From assembly GCF_932294415.1 (NCBI RefSeq), contig NC_065536.1:18721974-18785973 (forward strand): a DNA stretch of 64,000 nucleotides, written 5' to 3'. Source of the DNA: Quercus robur. Lineage: Eukaryota > Streptophyta > Magnoliopsida > Fagales > Fagaceae. Below the pieces are notes generated by a model. The model made no database searches and was not told the origin of the DNA. It worked only from the letters and a program-made list of their open reading frames with translations. Positions 28,787-38,916 of this stretch are shown here, in pieces. Made by a program: the position numbers and the translations under genes. Numbering within the stretch: position 1 is the first letter of the stretch; each line of letters opens with the position of its first letter.

Positions 28787-30985
28787 TTATGTCATGGTGG
28801 TGGAACATGTGGTTGGAGGAGTTAAGCTAGATGTGAGAGTTTGGACTTTTTTGCTTCTATTTTTTTTATTTCCCTTTTCAAGACATCCTTTCAACCGTTT
28901 TCTCCCACGCGAAACTTCCCTTCTCTTTAAACCTTTTGCTTGTATGGTACATGTGCTCTTGATGACCTGATTTTCACAAGACATTGAGGAAGGCGTAAGG
29001 GTCTCACACGGGGATTCAATCTTTAAATATTCTTCTAGTTTTGCATCTAACTCACTTGCAAGACTTAGAAGGAAATCAGATGCCTCTTTAGATTCAGCAG
29101 CTTTACCCATCAATCTAACATAAGTGGTGCATAAATTTCTATAACGAGCTCGCATTTCTAGCTTAGGGTCACTTTGTACCTCACACTCATGAATATCCAA
29201 GACAGTTCCAGCCCTTGCATTCTTGGTCCATCTCTTCAATATGAATTGTTCAGGGATCATCAACTTAATCTTCATCTCATCGAGTACTTTCAAAATATGG
29301 CTACACATAATTCCAACAAACTCAAAATTTTTACAACTACATGTAATCAAACCATTTGAAGATGTAACTGTATGTTGCCTAGAACCTTCACAATTATGAA
29401 CTTTATATGTAGAAACTGGTCCACTTTGATGAAAAGTGTCAACAACCACCATCAATGACTTTTCGAACTCATCTTGGAACATAGTAAAAACAGCTCCTGT
29501 GTAGATATCTCTGGCATGTCTCAACAAAGGAACATTAACCTTCAAAGTGGGAATTTTTTGGCTCATGTCATAGTTTGCACAAACTTCATTATAACGGACA
29601 TCATCAACAGCCCTTTGAAAATGTTTGAAAAATTGTACTATGTCCAAATCAGACTTCAAATAATCTTTTAAAAGAGAGTTGAAACTCTCACTAAGCTGTG
29701 TACTTTTCTTACCCGCAGAAAATGTATTTCTCCCATACACCATAGCCCACTTTTCTCGCACTTTAAATAGATCTTGCAACCATTCATTTTCTTGAAGATC
29801 ATATTTTTCCAACATATTCTCCCAAGCACTAATGAACTCCTCTTCATACTCACCATCATATATGCAACTTCTAAAATCAGCATTGAAGGTTTTTTGGCTC
29901 TTAAATAGATGATTAAGATTTTTAAGAGCATTTTGATAAATATGCCATAAGCACAATCTATGATAAGTCTCTAGCATCACTAAAGATATTGCCTTTGCCA
30001 TTGCAGGATCTCGGTCAGTAAATATTGTCTTTGGCTTTTTATCAGACATACACTCAAAAAATGTATGAAATAGCCATTCAAATGACTGACTAGTTTCATC
30101 ATATAACAAAGAGGCCCCAAATACGACTAGTTGATAATGATGATTTACTCCAACAAATGCTCCAAAAGGTCGACACTCTTTATTGGTCCTGTAAGTTGTG
30201 TCAAAGAATACCACATCACCATATATACCATAGTCGAAAATCATTTTAGCATCAGCCCAGAATATGTTAGTGATTTGGTCTTCAACATCCAATTGAACTC
30301 GAAAAAAGAATGATGGATTTTCTGATACTTGACCAAGAAAATAATTCAAAAGACCCCCAACTTCACCTTGCTGCAAATCTCTTTTCCTCTTAGTCCTCAA
30401 ATAATTCTTATGATCTTGCTTAGTAAAACCAAGATTTTCTCTACCTCCAACTTGACGACTCATCAATTCATGTGCCAATTTAGGTGGTATACCTGAATTA
30501 TCTGCCAACTCAATTTCAATAGCTTGAACATCAGTAATAATTCTTTGAGAAGGTAACATGTGTACACATGACTTATCCACTAACTCATGATTGTGATTTG
30601 ATTCAAAATCAATGACCCGATATTTTCCATTAGCTTGAAGAGAAATGGTTAGTCTTGCTAAGCAACCAGTTCTAGTTTCTTTTCGCGGCTTTTTCACAAC
30701 CACTCGCTTGTCTTTTTTTCTGTAGCCTTCCTTATAACAGACAAATCTTCTACTTGATATTACTCCACTAAATCTATCCTCATTTTTCCATTGCTTTCGA
30801 ATGCTAAATCCAACTTCTTTAGCATATTCATTATACCATTGGTGAGCATGTTCTTCTGAGTCAAACTCCATTTTCCAAACAGATATTTTCTCTTGACAAT
30901 CAGAATTCTGCATAATATTAGCATAAATATCTTCATTTTCTTTATCACCTTCAAGGCATATTTGTTCATCACTAATTATAGGCAT
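28787..30985 (-). CDS. MULE transposase, FAR1/FHY3 family
   Basis: A 732-aa uninterrupted ORF from ATG at 30985 (MPIISDEQ). The upstream in-frame GTG follows an AG acceptor and is probably leader. Order: FAR1 DNA-binding domain, about residues 37-138, zinc-chelating and WRKY-GCM1-like (EEHAHQWYNEYAKEVGFSIR, RRFVCYKEG, RTGCLARL, NHNHELV). MULE catalytic core: first Asp in VVFFDTTY (about 262), second Asp in IFTDRDPAMAKAI (about 324), CLWH at about 345, Glu in LSESFN (about 433). SWIM zinc finger: CSCKNFEFVGIMCSH (about 549-563). The tail is basic (KRREVSRGRKRLKG). FAR1-family proteins can be domesticated transcription factors. Here terminal repeats and target duplication surround the gene, so transposase is the better call; expression is unknown. 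Confidence 0.93.
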   Translation of the reverse strand: MPIISDEQICLEGDKENEDIYANIMQNSDCQEKISVWKMEFDSEEHAHQWYNEYAKEVGFSIRKQWKNEDRFSGVISSRRFVCYKEGYRKKDKRVVVKKPRKETRTGCLARLTISLQANGKYRVIDFESNHNHELVDKSCVHMLPSQRIITDVQAIEIELADNSGIPPKLAHELMSRQVGGRENLGFTKQDHKNYLRTKRKRDLQQGEVGGLLNYFLGQVSENPSFFFRVQLDVEDQITNIFWADAKMIFDYGIYGDVVFFDTTYRTNKECRPFGAFVGVNHHYQLVVFGASLLYDETSQSFEWLFHTFFECMSDKKPKTIFTDRDPAMAKAISLVMLETYHRLCLWHIYQNALKNLNHLFKSQKTFNADFRSCIYDGEYEEEFISAWENMLEKYDLQENEWLQDLFKVREKWAMVYGRNTFSAGKKSTQLSESFNSLLKDYLKSDLDIVQFFKHFQRAVDDVRYNEVCANYDMSQKIPTLKVNVPLLRHARDIYTGAVFTMFQDEFEKSLMVVVDTFHQSGPVSTYKVHNCEGSRQHTVTSSNGLITCSCKNFEFVGIMCSHILKVLDEMKIKLMIPEQFILKRWTKNARAGTVLDIHECEVQSDPKLEMRARYRNLCTTYVRLMGKAAESKEASDFLLSLASELDAKLEEYLKIESPCETLTPSSMSCENQVIKSTCTIQAKGLKRREVSRGRKRLKGCLEKGNKKNRSKKVQTLTSSLTPPTTCSTTMT

Positions 30986-31020
30986 TATACTGACTAGTAA
31001 CTTTGAAAAGAGGAGCACCT

Positions 31021-31721
31021 AAAGAGAAATTCAAAAACCAAATTAAAGCAAAACAAGTTAGTGTTGTTGATAAAACAGTCAATGATATAAAACTAAAACA
31101 AATAATAAGAAACTGAATACCCATGTTTACTTGCTGCATTACTAAATATTGAATTACTAGTATTGAACAAATACTTGATAATACTAGATAAGGAAGTCAA
31201 ATCAGATTTAAGAATACTGATTGCAATTGTTTTGATCACTTAGGAAATAATTTTCAAAGTCTAAAAGCTAAAATAGTAGTGAAGCAAAAAGAAAAACAAA
31301 TCCAAATCAAACAGGGAATTCAATTATTTGTTAGGAAAGAGTATAAAAACTACGGAGGAAAAAAAAAACACAAATAAATAATGCAAAGAATGATTGAGCA
31401 CCTATTGGAATTCAGAACTTTCAATTCCAGTCAAGCTGTTAAAATCAACAACGGTTCTGTTTTGTGGTCTCACTAAACAGGGGATTGCTTTGTGGTCTCA
31501 CTAAAGTTGGAATGATGTAAAGATTTTTATCTTGGGTACACTCAGTAGAAAGAAAATCTTCTTTGCTGGGTTGGAATTCGAATGATTGGAAGATTTTGCA
31601 ATTGTAAGATATTTTAGCGGGTTGCTCAAAGGTTTTAGCGCAATGGCTTTTTGTGAAAATTTTGAGCGCGGGAAGCAGAGTTTTGTACTAATCTCTGTTA
31701 AATGAGATAAATTTTTGCTCA
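31021..31721. other. MULE leader region
   Basis: Between the right inverted repeat and the transposase. It probably holds the transcription start and one leader intron, since AG|GTGCTCC precedes the coding exon. No other gene is seen. Confidence 0.45.
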
Positions 31722-31831
31722 TGTGACGTGGCTTAATGAACATCCTTAGATTATCTAACTGCCAGATGTCAAGCATCCATTTAAAAACTGAAGAGAACGG
31801 GAGAAAAAGAAACGGGAGAGGAGCCCATCCC
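31722..31831 (-). repeat. MULE right terminal inverted repeat
   Basis: Reverse complement of the left end: 53 bp identical from the tip, then about 57 bp with substitutions and small gaps. It lies upstream of the transposase and probably contains its promoter. Confidence 0.9.
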
Positions 31832-31840
31832 GTATATTCC
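31832..31840. repeat. MULE target-site duplication, right
   Basis: GTATATTCC directly after the inverted terminus CCCATCCC. Partner of 26713-26721. Confidence 0.92.
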
Positions 31841-32729
31841 CAGCTACATTCACTCAAGCTAGCTATATCAAACTAATCCCACTTTGCCCATTAAATATGT
31901 TCAACTAAACATCCAATAATTCTAATTTAGTCAAGTAATATTTTGAGTACGACCAATTAGATGTTGATCTTGTTGGTCTAAAACATTATATGTAGTGAGG
32001 TTTATAAGTTAGTTGTGTTTGTGACAGGTTTTGTTTGAATTTTTGTTTGTGAGTGGTTGTAATCCATATTGTTCACGAGGCTTGGAATCAGCCAAACAAA
32101 ATTAAATATTTTTGTCTTGGGTAAATGTTTTATTTTATTGTTCTGCTGCCTCAAATCACAATATTTGCCTTTTCCATATACTAATCATTAACTTGTACAA
32201 CTTAATTCTTTTTTCTTGAAAAAATTTGAGAAAGTTTTTACCATCAAAAGAAATTGAAATCAGCAACAGATCAAATGACCAAATTGTAGCATTATTCTGC
32301 TTTTTGTTTGCATTACTACGTTTTCAAACTGGGTTATTCCCCCACATGAATAAGCCTATTAATAGAGAGAAAGAGTGATAGAGAAGTGACAAACACACCC
32401 AAAGATGCCAATAGAGCAAAGTAACTAAGGAGGGGGGCATACTTTGGCATTCAACAATGCAAAAGAAATTTTAAGAGGTTGGTTTAGTAGTTCCTAAGGT
32501 CTCATGATATTCATGAGATCTTAGGTTCAAAACCATTTGCCGACACCTAGGGGCCACCTCTAAGGAATTATTTATTGTAATAACTTGGTGTGTGTGAGAC
32601 AAGGGGATTATACATGCCCAAGGGAATAGTAAGATACTCAAAGAGGTCTGAATATCCTCTTATTTTATTTATTTATTTTTTTGAAACCTGTTTAAAAAAT
32701 AAATGCAAAAGAAATCAAATGAAGACGAG
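31841..32729. other. Intergenic, TNL 3' flank
   Basis: No coding sequence recognised. The stretch at about 32470-32660 (tagttcctaaggtctcatgat...gaggtctgaatatcctc) looks like a dispersed repeat. It is present only in copy 1 of the SANT-TNL duplication. Confidence 0.35.
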
Positions 32730-32836
32730 GCAAAGGAAAACATATTCAATGTAATATTAGTACATTGGCATTATTTTGGAAATTCGATTAAGAGGTTCTC
32801 TTTTTCTTTGATAGTAGATATGGATTGAAGTCAAAG

Positions 32837-35800
32837 TCATCGTTTACCCGAGGGATGATCCGCTAAAGACATATCCATATCAAGCTCATCCTCATCAGAA
32901 AAAATTGAGTCCAAGGGATGATTAGCAGGCTTAACAACAATAATTGAGTCCTCACTACGGCAACCGCAGATTTGACGAGCCCCGCACCTTCTAATGATAG
33001 GAGGCAATTTTGTGCTTTCACTAGTCCAACAAGAGATTCTACATAAAACTTTAACAAAATTCAAGGAACCTAGATTCGAGTCTTTGAATAGCTGCTGCAA
33101 TAAGCTTTGAGGTATATAATAAAACCACAGATGATCAATGTTCATTTCTTCAAAGAGTTGCGCTTTGAGCTCCCGTTTGAAACCATTGATGGAAATGTGG
33201 ACATCACAAACGTAACTGTAATTAATTCCCTTCGGCATACCAAAAGCAAAGCAGAGAGCAAGTGTGTGAAATTCTGATCCAATCCAAAATGATATGGAAC
33301 CTCCACTCTGATGCTCGAACAACACTGGAATCATATTTCCTGGTGCAACAATTTCATAGCCACATCTAGTGTCTTCAAGATCAGAATTCAAGTATTTAGT
33401 TTCACGTTTATGGAATTCAGTTGCAAGTACAGAGAAGTCAGAGGAGGAGAACCATAATCCGTTACACTCATCTTCATCAGAATTCAAATCCTCTTTTTTA
33501 AATTTAACATTCTCGAAAGCATATTCTTGGAAGAAGTGCCTGCAGGTTTTCTTGAACCCTCCGAACCTTGAAAAACTTTCTGGTTGTGGTGGATGTCCTA
33601 AAATTTCTCCGAACTGCATGAAAATTAGTAAGTTTTTAAGAAAATTGCAGTTAGTAATCAAATCTGTTTCTTCATAGCTTGAGAGAGAGAGACCTGATTT
33701 GATAATTCGCTTGATGATTGTGAATCCAAGGATAAACAGTTTGATGCATGTACTTTAGTTATGCTTTGTGGAAGACTTGGAATATTCTGAAGCAATTCGC
33801 ACCCCTCAATATGAAGCGTATGTAAGCTGGTAAAATCGATAATTCTTTCTGGGAGTGTAACAACATTGCTATTGTATATGTATAAATATTTCAATGTGCG
33901 GGTGCAACACGAAGTCAAAATAAAATCTACTTCTGATCGAGTTTCAAAAAAGCTTAGTGTTAGTTTGATCAAGCTTGGAAATATATATCTGAAATCCTTT
34001 GGAAATATGACAGTGCCATAAAGACCAAGATCGGAAAGATGTTGCAATTCATAGATACTACTTGGAAGATGTAACAAATGGTCATAGGAACCGAAGAGTA
34101 TGGTCCTAAGCCGAGTGAGATTCCCAAATGATGGTGGCAACACACTAATTCTAGTCTCTCCCATTTCTAAATACTTCAAACTTTTCATCTCTGGATGAAT
34201 ATTAGGGAACTTCTTAAGCTTTGAGCAGTATAAAACATTAAAATATTCAAGTGATTTCATCATGAGACAATCTGGAAGAAGTTGAAGTTCAGAGCAACCC
34301 TTGAGGTCCCATACTACTAGCTTATTATGACGCCCAACAGATTGATGAACCTCCACTAAATTATTACAATCAGAAAGAACCAATTCTTTTAGGTTTGGGG
34401 TGGACATTGATAAGTCAGGTAATTTCATAATGTATTCACAAGAACGAAAATCCATATATTTCAGGGTTTGGGATTGTAAGCTCTGTAATCAAAAAAAAAA
34501 AAAAAGAATTCAGCTTCAACAAATTTTAAGATATAGTTTTAAAATATACTATGTTATAAATACAAATGGTCATTCATACCTTGAGAAGCTTGTCCAATCT
34601 AATGTTGCTCTGTGGCATCTTAAGTGCAACGATTTTGTGAGGACAAAAAGTGGATGGCAAGGAAGATGAAGGATATTCATTCCAATCAAGCAACCTTAAT
34701 GCGTTAGGAAGATATTCAAGATCTCCACAAATGTGTACATTGCGAACTATAAGCAACCTGAGATTCTTCATCTTAGAAAATCCAACTTTGAATTGCTTCT
34801 TTATCGGTTCAGGCGAGCACAACATTATGCCTTGAATTTCATCCGATCCCTAGTTGGACAAAGCTAAGTGAATCACATCTTACAATAGAATTGACCAAAA
34901 TTATAGTAGTTATTGATTTTAGACCCAAAAAAAATCATACTACTAAACTTGAATTTTCATCCACAATAAAATAAAAATTAAAAAACATTGAAGATGAAAA
35001 TTCATTGCATCTACCATGTATTAAAAAAAAAGAAGGAAAAATTGATTCAAAATTACTTATACCTCATCTTCAGTTAGCACGCTAACAGCATCCTCATAAC
35101 GCCATATCCTACTACATTTTTTGGGCTTTTTTGGTGATTGTTGTCGAACGATTTCCCAACCCATTTGTTGAATTAAGCCATGCATCATCAATTTGTTAAA
35201 TCGATCAACAATTATGAGACACTTATCAATAAGTTTTTTAATACCATAAATTGGGTATAAATTGCAACCTTCTAGTATATCTACAACATAATCCTTATCA
35301 AGTCCCTTAAAGAAACATGCAATATCAAGGAAAATATCTTGTTCAGTTTCACCCAATCCATCATAACTTCTTTTGAGTTTTTTCTGAATTTCTTTGTTAG
35401 GAATTTCTTTATACTGATCTAATGCACTTTTCCATTCACATTTAGGCCTTCCACATAAATCAGCACCCATTATTTTTAGAACTAATGGAAGACCTTCGCC
35501 ATAGCGTATAAATTGGTCGGCAAGTTCCCAATAACCTTTCTTAGGTTCATTTTTACGGAAGGCATACATACTAAAGAGTTCGAGAGCTTCATCATCATTT
35601 AGTTCTTGAACCTTGTGGGTTGAATGACCTTTACCAAAACTACATAGCAGTTGTTTGTCTCTTGTTGTTATAATGATTTTACTCCCATAAGCAAACCAAT
35701 CAGATTCTCCAAGCAAATTTTCTATTTGTTCCAAATTATCCACATCATCAATAACTAAAAGAATCCTCTTACAACAAAGTCTTTTCTTTATAACATTGAT

Positions 35801-36729
35801 TCCTCTATCTTTGTTGTCCACCTTCAAATTTCTATCCCCTAAGATCTCAAAAAGAAGTGTCTCTTGTAGTTTGATTATGCCATCATTTGTCATTGACTTT
35901 TCTCTGATGTTCTCTAGATAGCTAAATCCTTCAAAACGATCATAAATTCTGTTAAAAATAGCTTTTGTAATTGTGGTCTTACCTATTCCACCAGGGCCAT
36001 AGATCCCTACCATGTGAACATCATTTGACTCAATATCTAAAAGCATGGCTTTTACACGAGAATTTATTCCAACTGGATATCTAGTAACAAATAATGGCGA
36101 GCAATTGAATCTAGCATTTGAGACTTCTTTGACAATGTCTTCAATAAAATGGGATTCAGGGTCGCTGCCAAGTAAATTCAAGAGGTTCAGTTTGTGCATT
36201 AAATTTGAAGTACTATCAATGAAAGCATATGGCATGAAGTAATTCATAAGTTTGTTAAATACCAATAAGTTTGCATTTTATTTTTTATTTTGGCAAGAAA
36301 AATTAGTTTTAGGCTTACATTTGCACTTTTTATCTTTTTGGGAATATAATTTGGGTAGGCATAGTTCCTTAGGTGTATAACCTATATTTACTAGAACGAA
36401 AATTTAGAAGTCATTAAGATATTTTGGGTACAAGCTTTTTAAATAAATAATAACTGGGAGAAACTTCCATGTAATTTGTAAAATAATATATTGGGATAGG
36501 CTTGGGTCTAATGCATCCTGTGCAGTGAACCCGTGTACTCTTAAAGTAAGAAGCCTAAAAAGAATAAAAAATAAATAAATAAATAATAATACGTTCATAA
36601 TTTAGCCAAAAAAAAAAAATAGTCCTAAAAAATTAGTGGAAGCTGTTCTTTAACAATAAAATTAATGAGCATAACAAGCCACTAAAAGTAAAACTCATCA
36701 AAGCACAAGTGTTGCCTTTAAATCCAATT

Positions 36730-36778
<49 letters not shown>

Positions 36779-37466
36779 ACATAAAATTGGTGTTCATAAC
36801 ACACCTCTCCCATGTTAATCAAAATTTAGAACACATGACATTTAAATTAAAAAAAAAAATCCATTAACGATTTTTTATTTATTTAAAAAAGTCATATAAT
36901 TAAACCACAAAAAATTAATAAATGCCATTAATCTCATGTGTGGCTAAAATTGGAGGGGATATAATCTTTTTGTCAAACACATACCATTGATTGTAGTGCC
37001 AACCAGTTATATTAGCTGCTTCATGTAGAGCTTCTCTCCACCTCTGAATCTTCTTATTATCCTTAAATTTTTCTTCATGTTTAGCTAGGGCTTCCCCAAA
37101 TTTTCCCTTTTGGTTACGTACATCTGATGGATCCACGTTGTAAAAAACTGGTCGCACCTCTATTTGGTCATTCTTCTTACACTCGATAATCTTGACAAGT
37201 TCATCCAAACACCAGGTGGAAAATGCATAATTTTCAGAAAATACAATTATTGAAATCATTGAGTTTTCAATAATCTTGAGAAGTTCCTCAGAAATGTTTT
37301 CTCCCCTTGGGAGTTTATCATCAATGAAGGTATTAATACCATTACGATCCAAAGCCTGATACAAATAACCTGTAAAACAAAGGCGGGTATCTTCACCTCT
37401 AAAACTTAAGAAGACTTCAAAGTTCTTGCGTTGGTGGGTGACTCTTTTGCTGGTCATAAGAGCCAT
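32837..37466 (-). CDS. TIR-NB-LRR immune receptor with C-JID (TNL)
   Basis: Five exons: 37466-36985, 36164-35063, 34849-34580, 34482-33694, 33613-32837. They total 3420 nt, 1139 aa, frame kept at every junction. TIR about 14-155 (FEVFLSFRGEDTR, INTFIDD; probable NADase Glu in WCLDEL at 89). NB-ARC: P-loop GPGGIGKTT (218-226), kinase-2 ILLVIDDVDN, RNBS-B SKIIITTRDK, GLPL in GEGLPLVLKIMG, RNBS-D FLDIACFFKG. The MHD motif reads MHG (LMMHGLIQQMG, about 488), an unusual change. LRRs fill exons 3-4. Exon 5 carries the post-LRR C-JID jelly-roll (GYEIVAPGNMIP...FWIGSEFHTLALCFAF) and an acidic tail (FSDEDELDMDMS). TNLs sense pathogen effectors and signal through EDS1; its ligand is unknown. Intron 1 holds a 43-nt A run. 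Confidence 0.92.
36735..36777 (+). repeat. 43-nt A homopolymer in TNL intron 1
   Basis: An uninterrupted A run between the TIR and NB-ARC exons. It could be the tail of a retroposed sequence, but no body or target duplication was identified. Length may be affected by sequencing or assembly. Confidence 0.85.
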
Positions 37467-37759
37467 TAGGATTTTTGAGTAGATAGTTGAGAAGAGCTAA
37501 AAGAAAGAAAGAAAGAAAGAAATATAGATGAGATGAAAATTTGGAAGAGATCGATGAATGTTGAGGAAACAATTTGGACGCAGATAACTCCTAGACGCAA
37601 ATGACGCATTGACCTGGATCGTCAATATATGACTTAGTAAAGTGACCGACAACTTTGGAAGAACATTAGGTGTACAGTTAGGTGTACAGTTTCTTTCGGA
37701 AGAACGTTAGGTGTACAGTTTCTTTCGGAAGAGACTGTACACCTAACTGATGCACCTTT
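37467..37759. repeat. TNL upstream region with GTTAGGTGTACAG repeats and hairpin
   Basis: A (GAAA)n run lies at 37500-37521. At about 37664-37750 the phrase TTAGGTGTACAG occurs three times with TTTCTTTCGGAAGAAC-type spacers. The last copy pairs with an inverted ACTGTACACCTAAC, giving a hairpin with about 14-bp arms. This sits right at the junction (37760) where the second SANT-TNL unit begins. No core promoter could be assigned with confidence. Confidence 0.6.
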
Positions 37760-38752
37760 AGATCAAATCAAAACATTAGAAAAACTAATGCACCTTGATG
37801 TAGACATCCCAAACATGATGACTGGCAACCACCATTTGTTTAGTATCATCCAATGAAAATCCAAGCAGACTCTTTACATCATTGATTTGAGTCCACAAAT
37901 TAGTGTAATGACCATCCAAGACCTTTTCATTATATGGGGATCCAAAATAGGCACTGAACATGGTCAGCTTATGAGTCCAAGCTTCTTGTTGAAAATGTTG
38001 CCCATTGCCTATTCTTTCAATGCTCCTTATCTAACAAAAGATTAATAAAATAGCACTCCATTGCTGGTGTCCGGTTTGTCCTTGTGCGATCACTACTTGC
38101 AGGCGTTTGGGTGCCCATTTCTCCCCTACAACATTGGGACTATCATTCTAGCAAGAGTCCTTTACATGCTATCATAGTGTCATGCTATGCTTAAAAGATA
38201 TAAACAATAAGTCAACCCAGTCCTTAGTTATAGACGTGGCAAATCTATTCAAATTCAACAAAATTATCTGAAACCCATTAAAAAGATTAGCACACCTTTT
38301 CCAATTCGTTTAATAAATTAAACTCAAACAGAAGCAAATACAATGCATATACCAATCTGAGCTAAGGTTCTACAGGCTAAATGTTAGCCTTTGTTTAGTT
38401 GCTGAGAAAGCTGAAGTGAAAAGAAATAAAGATTTGGAGTCCTACATATTATAAAATTTTTGGGGGTCTCTCAGAAAATGAAAACCCAAGGATTCATTGA
38501 CAAAGCATGTGCACTTTTTTCTTATCTATTGCTAAATTAAAAATTATATGATTTGAAAATAAAAATTCAAATGCAAGTCAGTAATAGAAGTGAAGCTAAT
38601 AAAGAGGACATGTACAATGGCGGCTCAAATTCTACATACTAACACCCTGTTTCCCAAGAAAACCAATAGAAAAGGAAGGGGAAAATATTCAATTATATGC
38701 TGTTTGGGTTTTCATAAAAATCAAAATTCTATGACATCAAAATGAAACATCC

Positions 38753-38755
<3 letters not shown>
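37760..38755. repeat. Duplicated block A, copy 2, with SANT exon relic
   Basis: Copy of 25318-26318. The SANT exon (minus strand, about 38115-37790) starts MGTQTPASSD. It has gained further lesions, including a stop in KEH*KN and a 9-base loss before the KSLLD segment. At 38756 the block runs into TA and T repeats and then directly into the copy of the TNL 3' end. Confidence 0.8.
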
Positions 38756-38786
<31 letters not shown>

Positions 38787-38916
38787 GTCATGGCATTTTG
38801 TCATGGCAAAGAAAACAGTTTCAATGTAATATTAGTACCATGGCATTTTTGTCAAAATTCGATTAAGAGGTTGTGGATATGGATTGAAGTCAGAAGTCAT
38901 CGTTTCCCCATAAATA

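Larger units (their letters stand above)
26722..31831 (-). mobile_element. Complete MULE transposon with intact FAR1-type transposase
   Basis: A 5110-bp Mutator-like element. The ends are inverted repeats beginning GGGATGGGCTCCTCTCCCG. The first 53 bp are identical between the two ends, and similarity continues to about 110 bp (26722-26831 against 31722-31831). A perfect 9-bp target duplication GTATATTCC flanks it (26713-26721 and 31832-31840). It holds one long transposase ORF on the minus strand, a likely 5'-leader intron (acceptor AG at 31019-31020), and about 2 kb of non-coding sequence (26832-28786) downstream of the gene. Ends, duplication and ORF are all intact, so this copy may be recent and potentially autonomous. 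Confidence 0.93.

Noticed and set aside
29174-29671. Plus-strand ORFs within the transposase region
   Set aside because: Antisense shadows of the intact 732-aa transposase.
28787-30985. Domesticated FAR1/FHY3 host gene
   Set aside because: Inverted terminal repeats and a perfect 9-bp target duplication surround it, so it is better described as a resident transposase gene.
30985-31018. Transposase start at the upstream in-frame GTG (743 aa)
   Set aside because: The codon is GTG and follows an AG acceptor-like site; the first ATG in frame is at 30985.
36735-36777. SINE tail in TNL intron 1
   Set aside because: Only the A run is visible; no A/B box, body or target duplication could be found.
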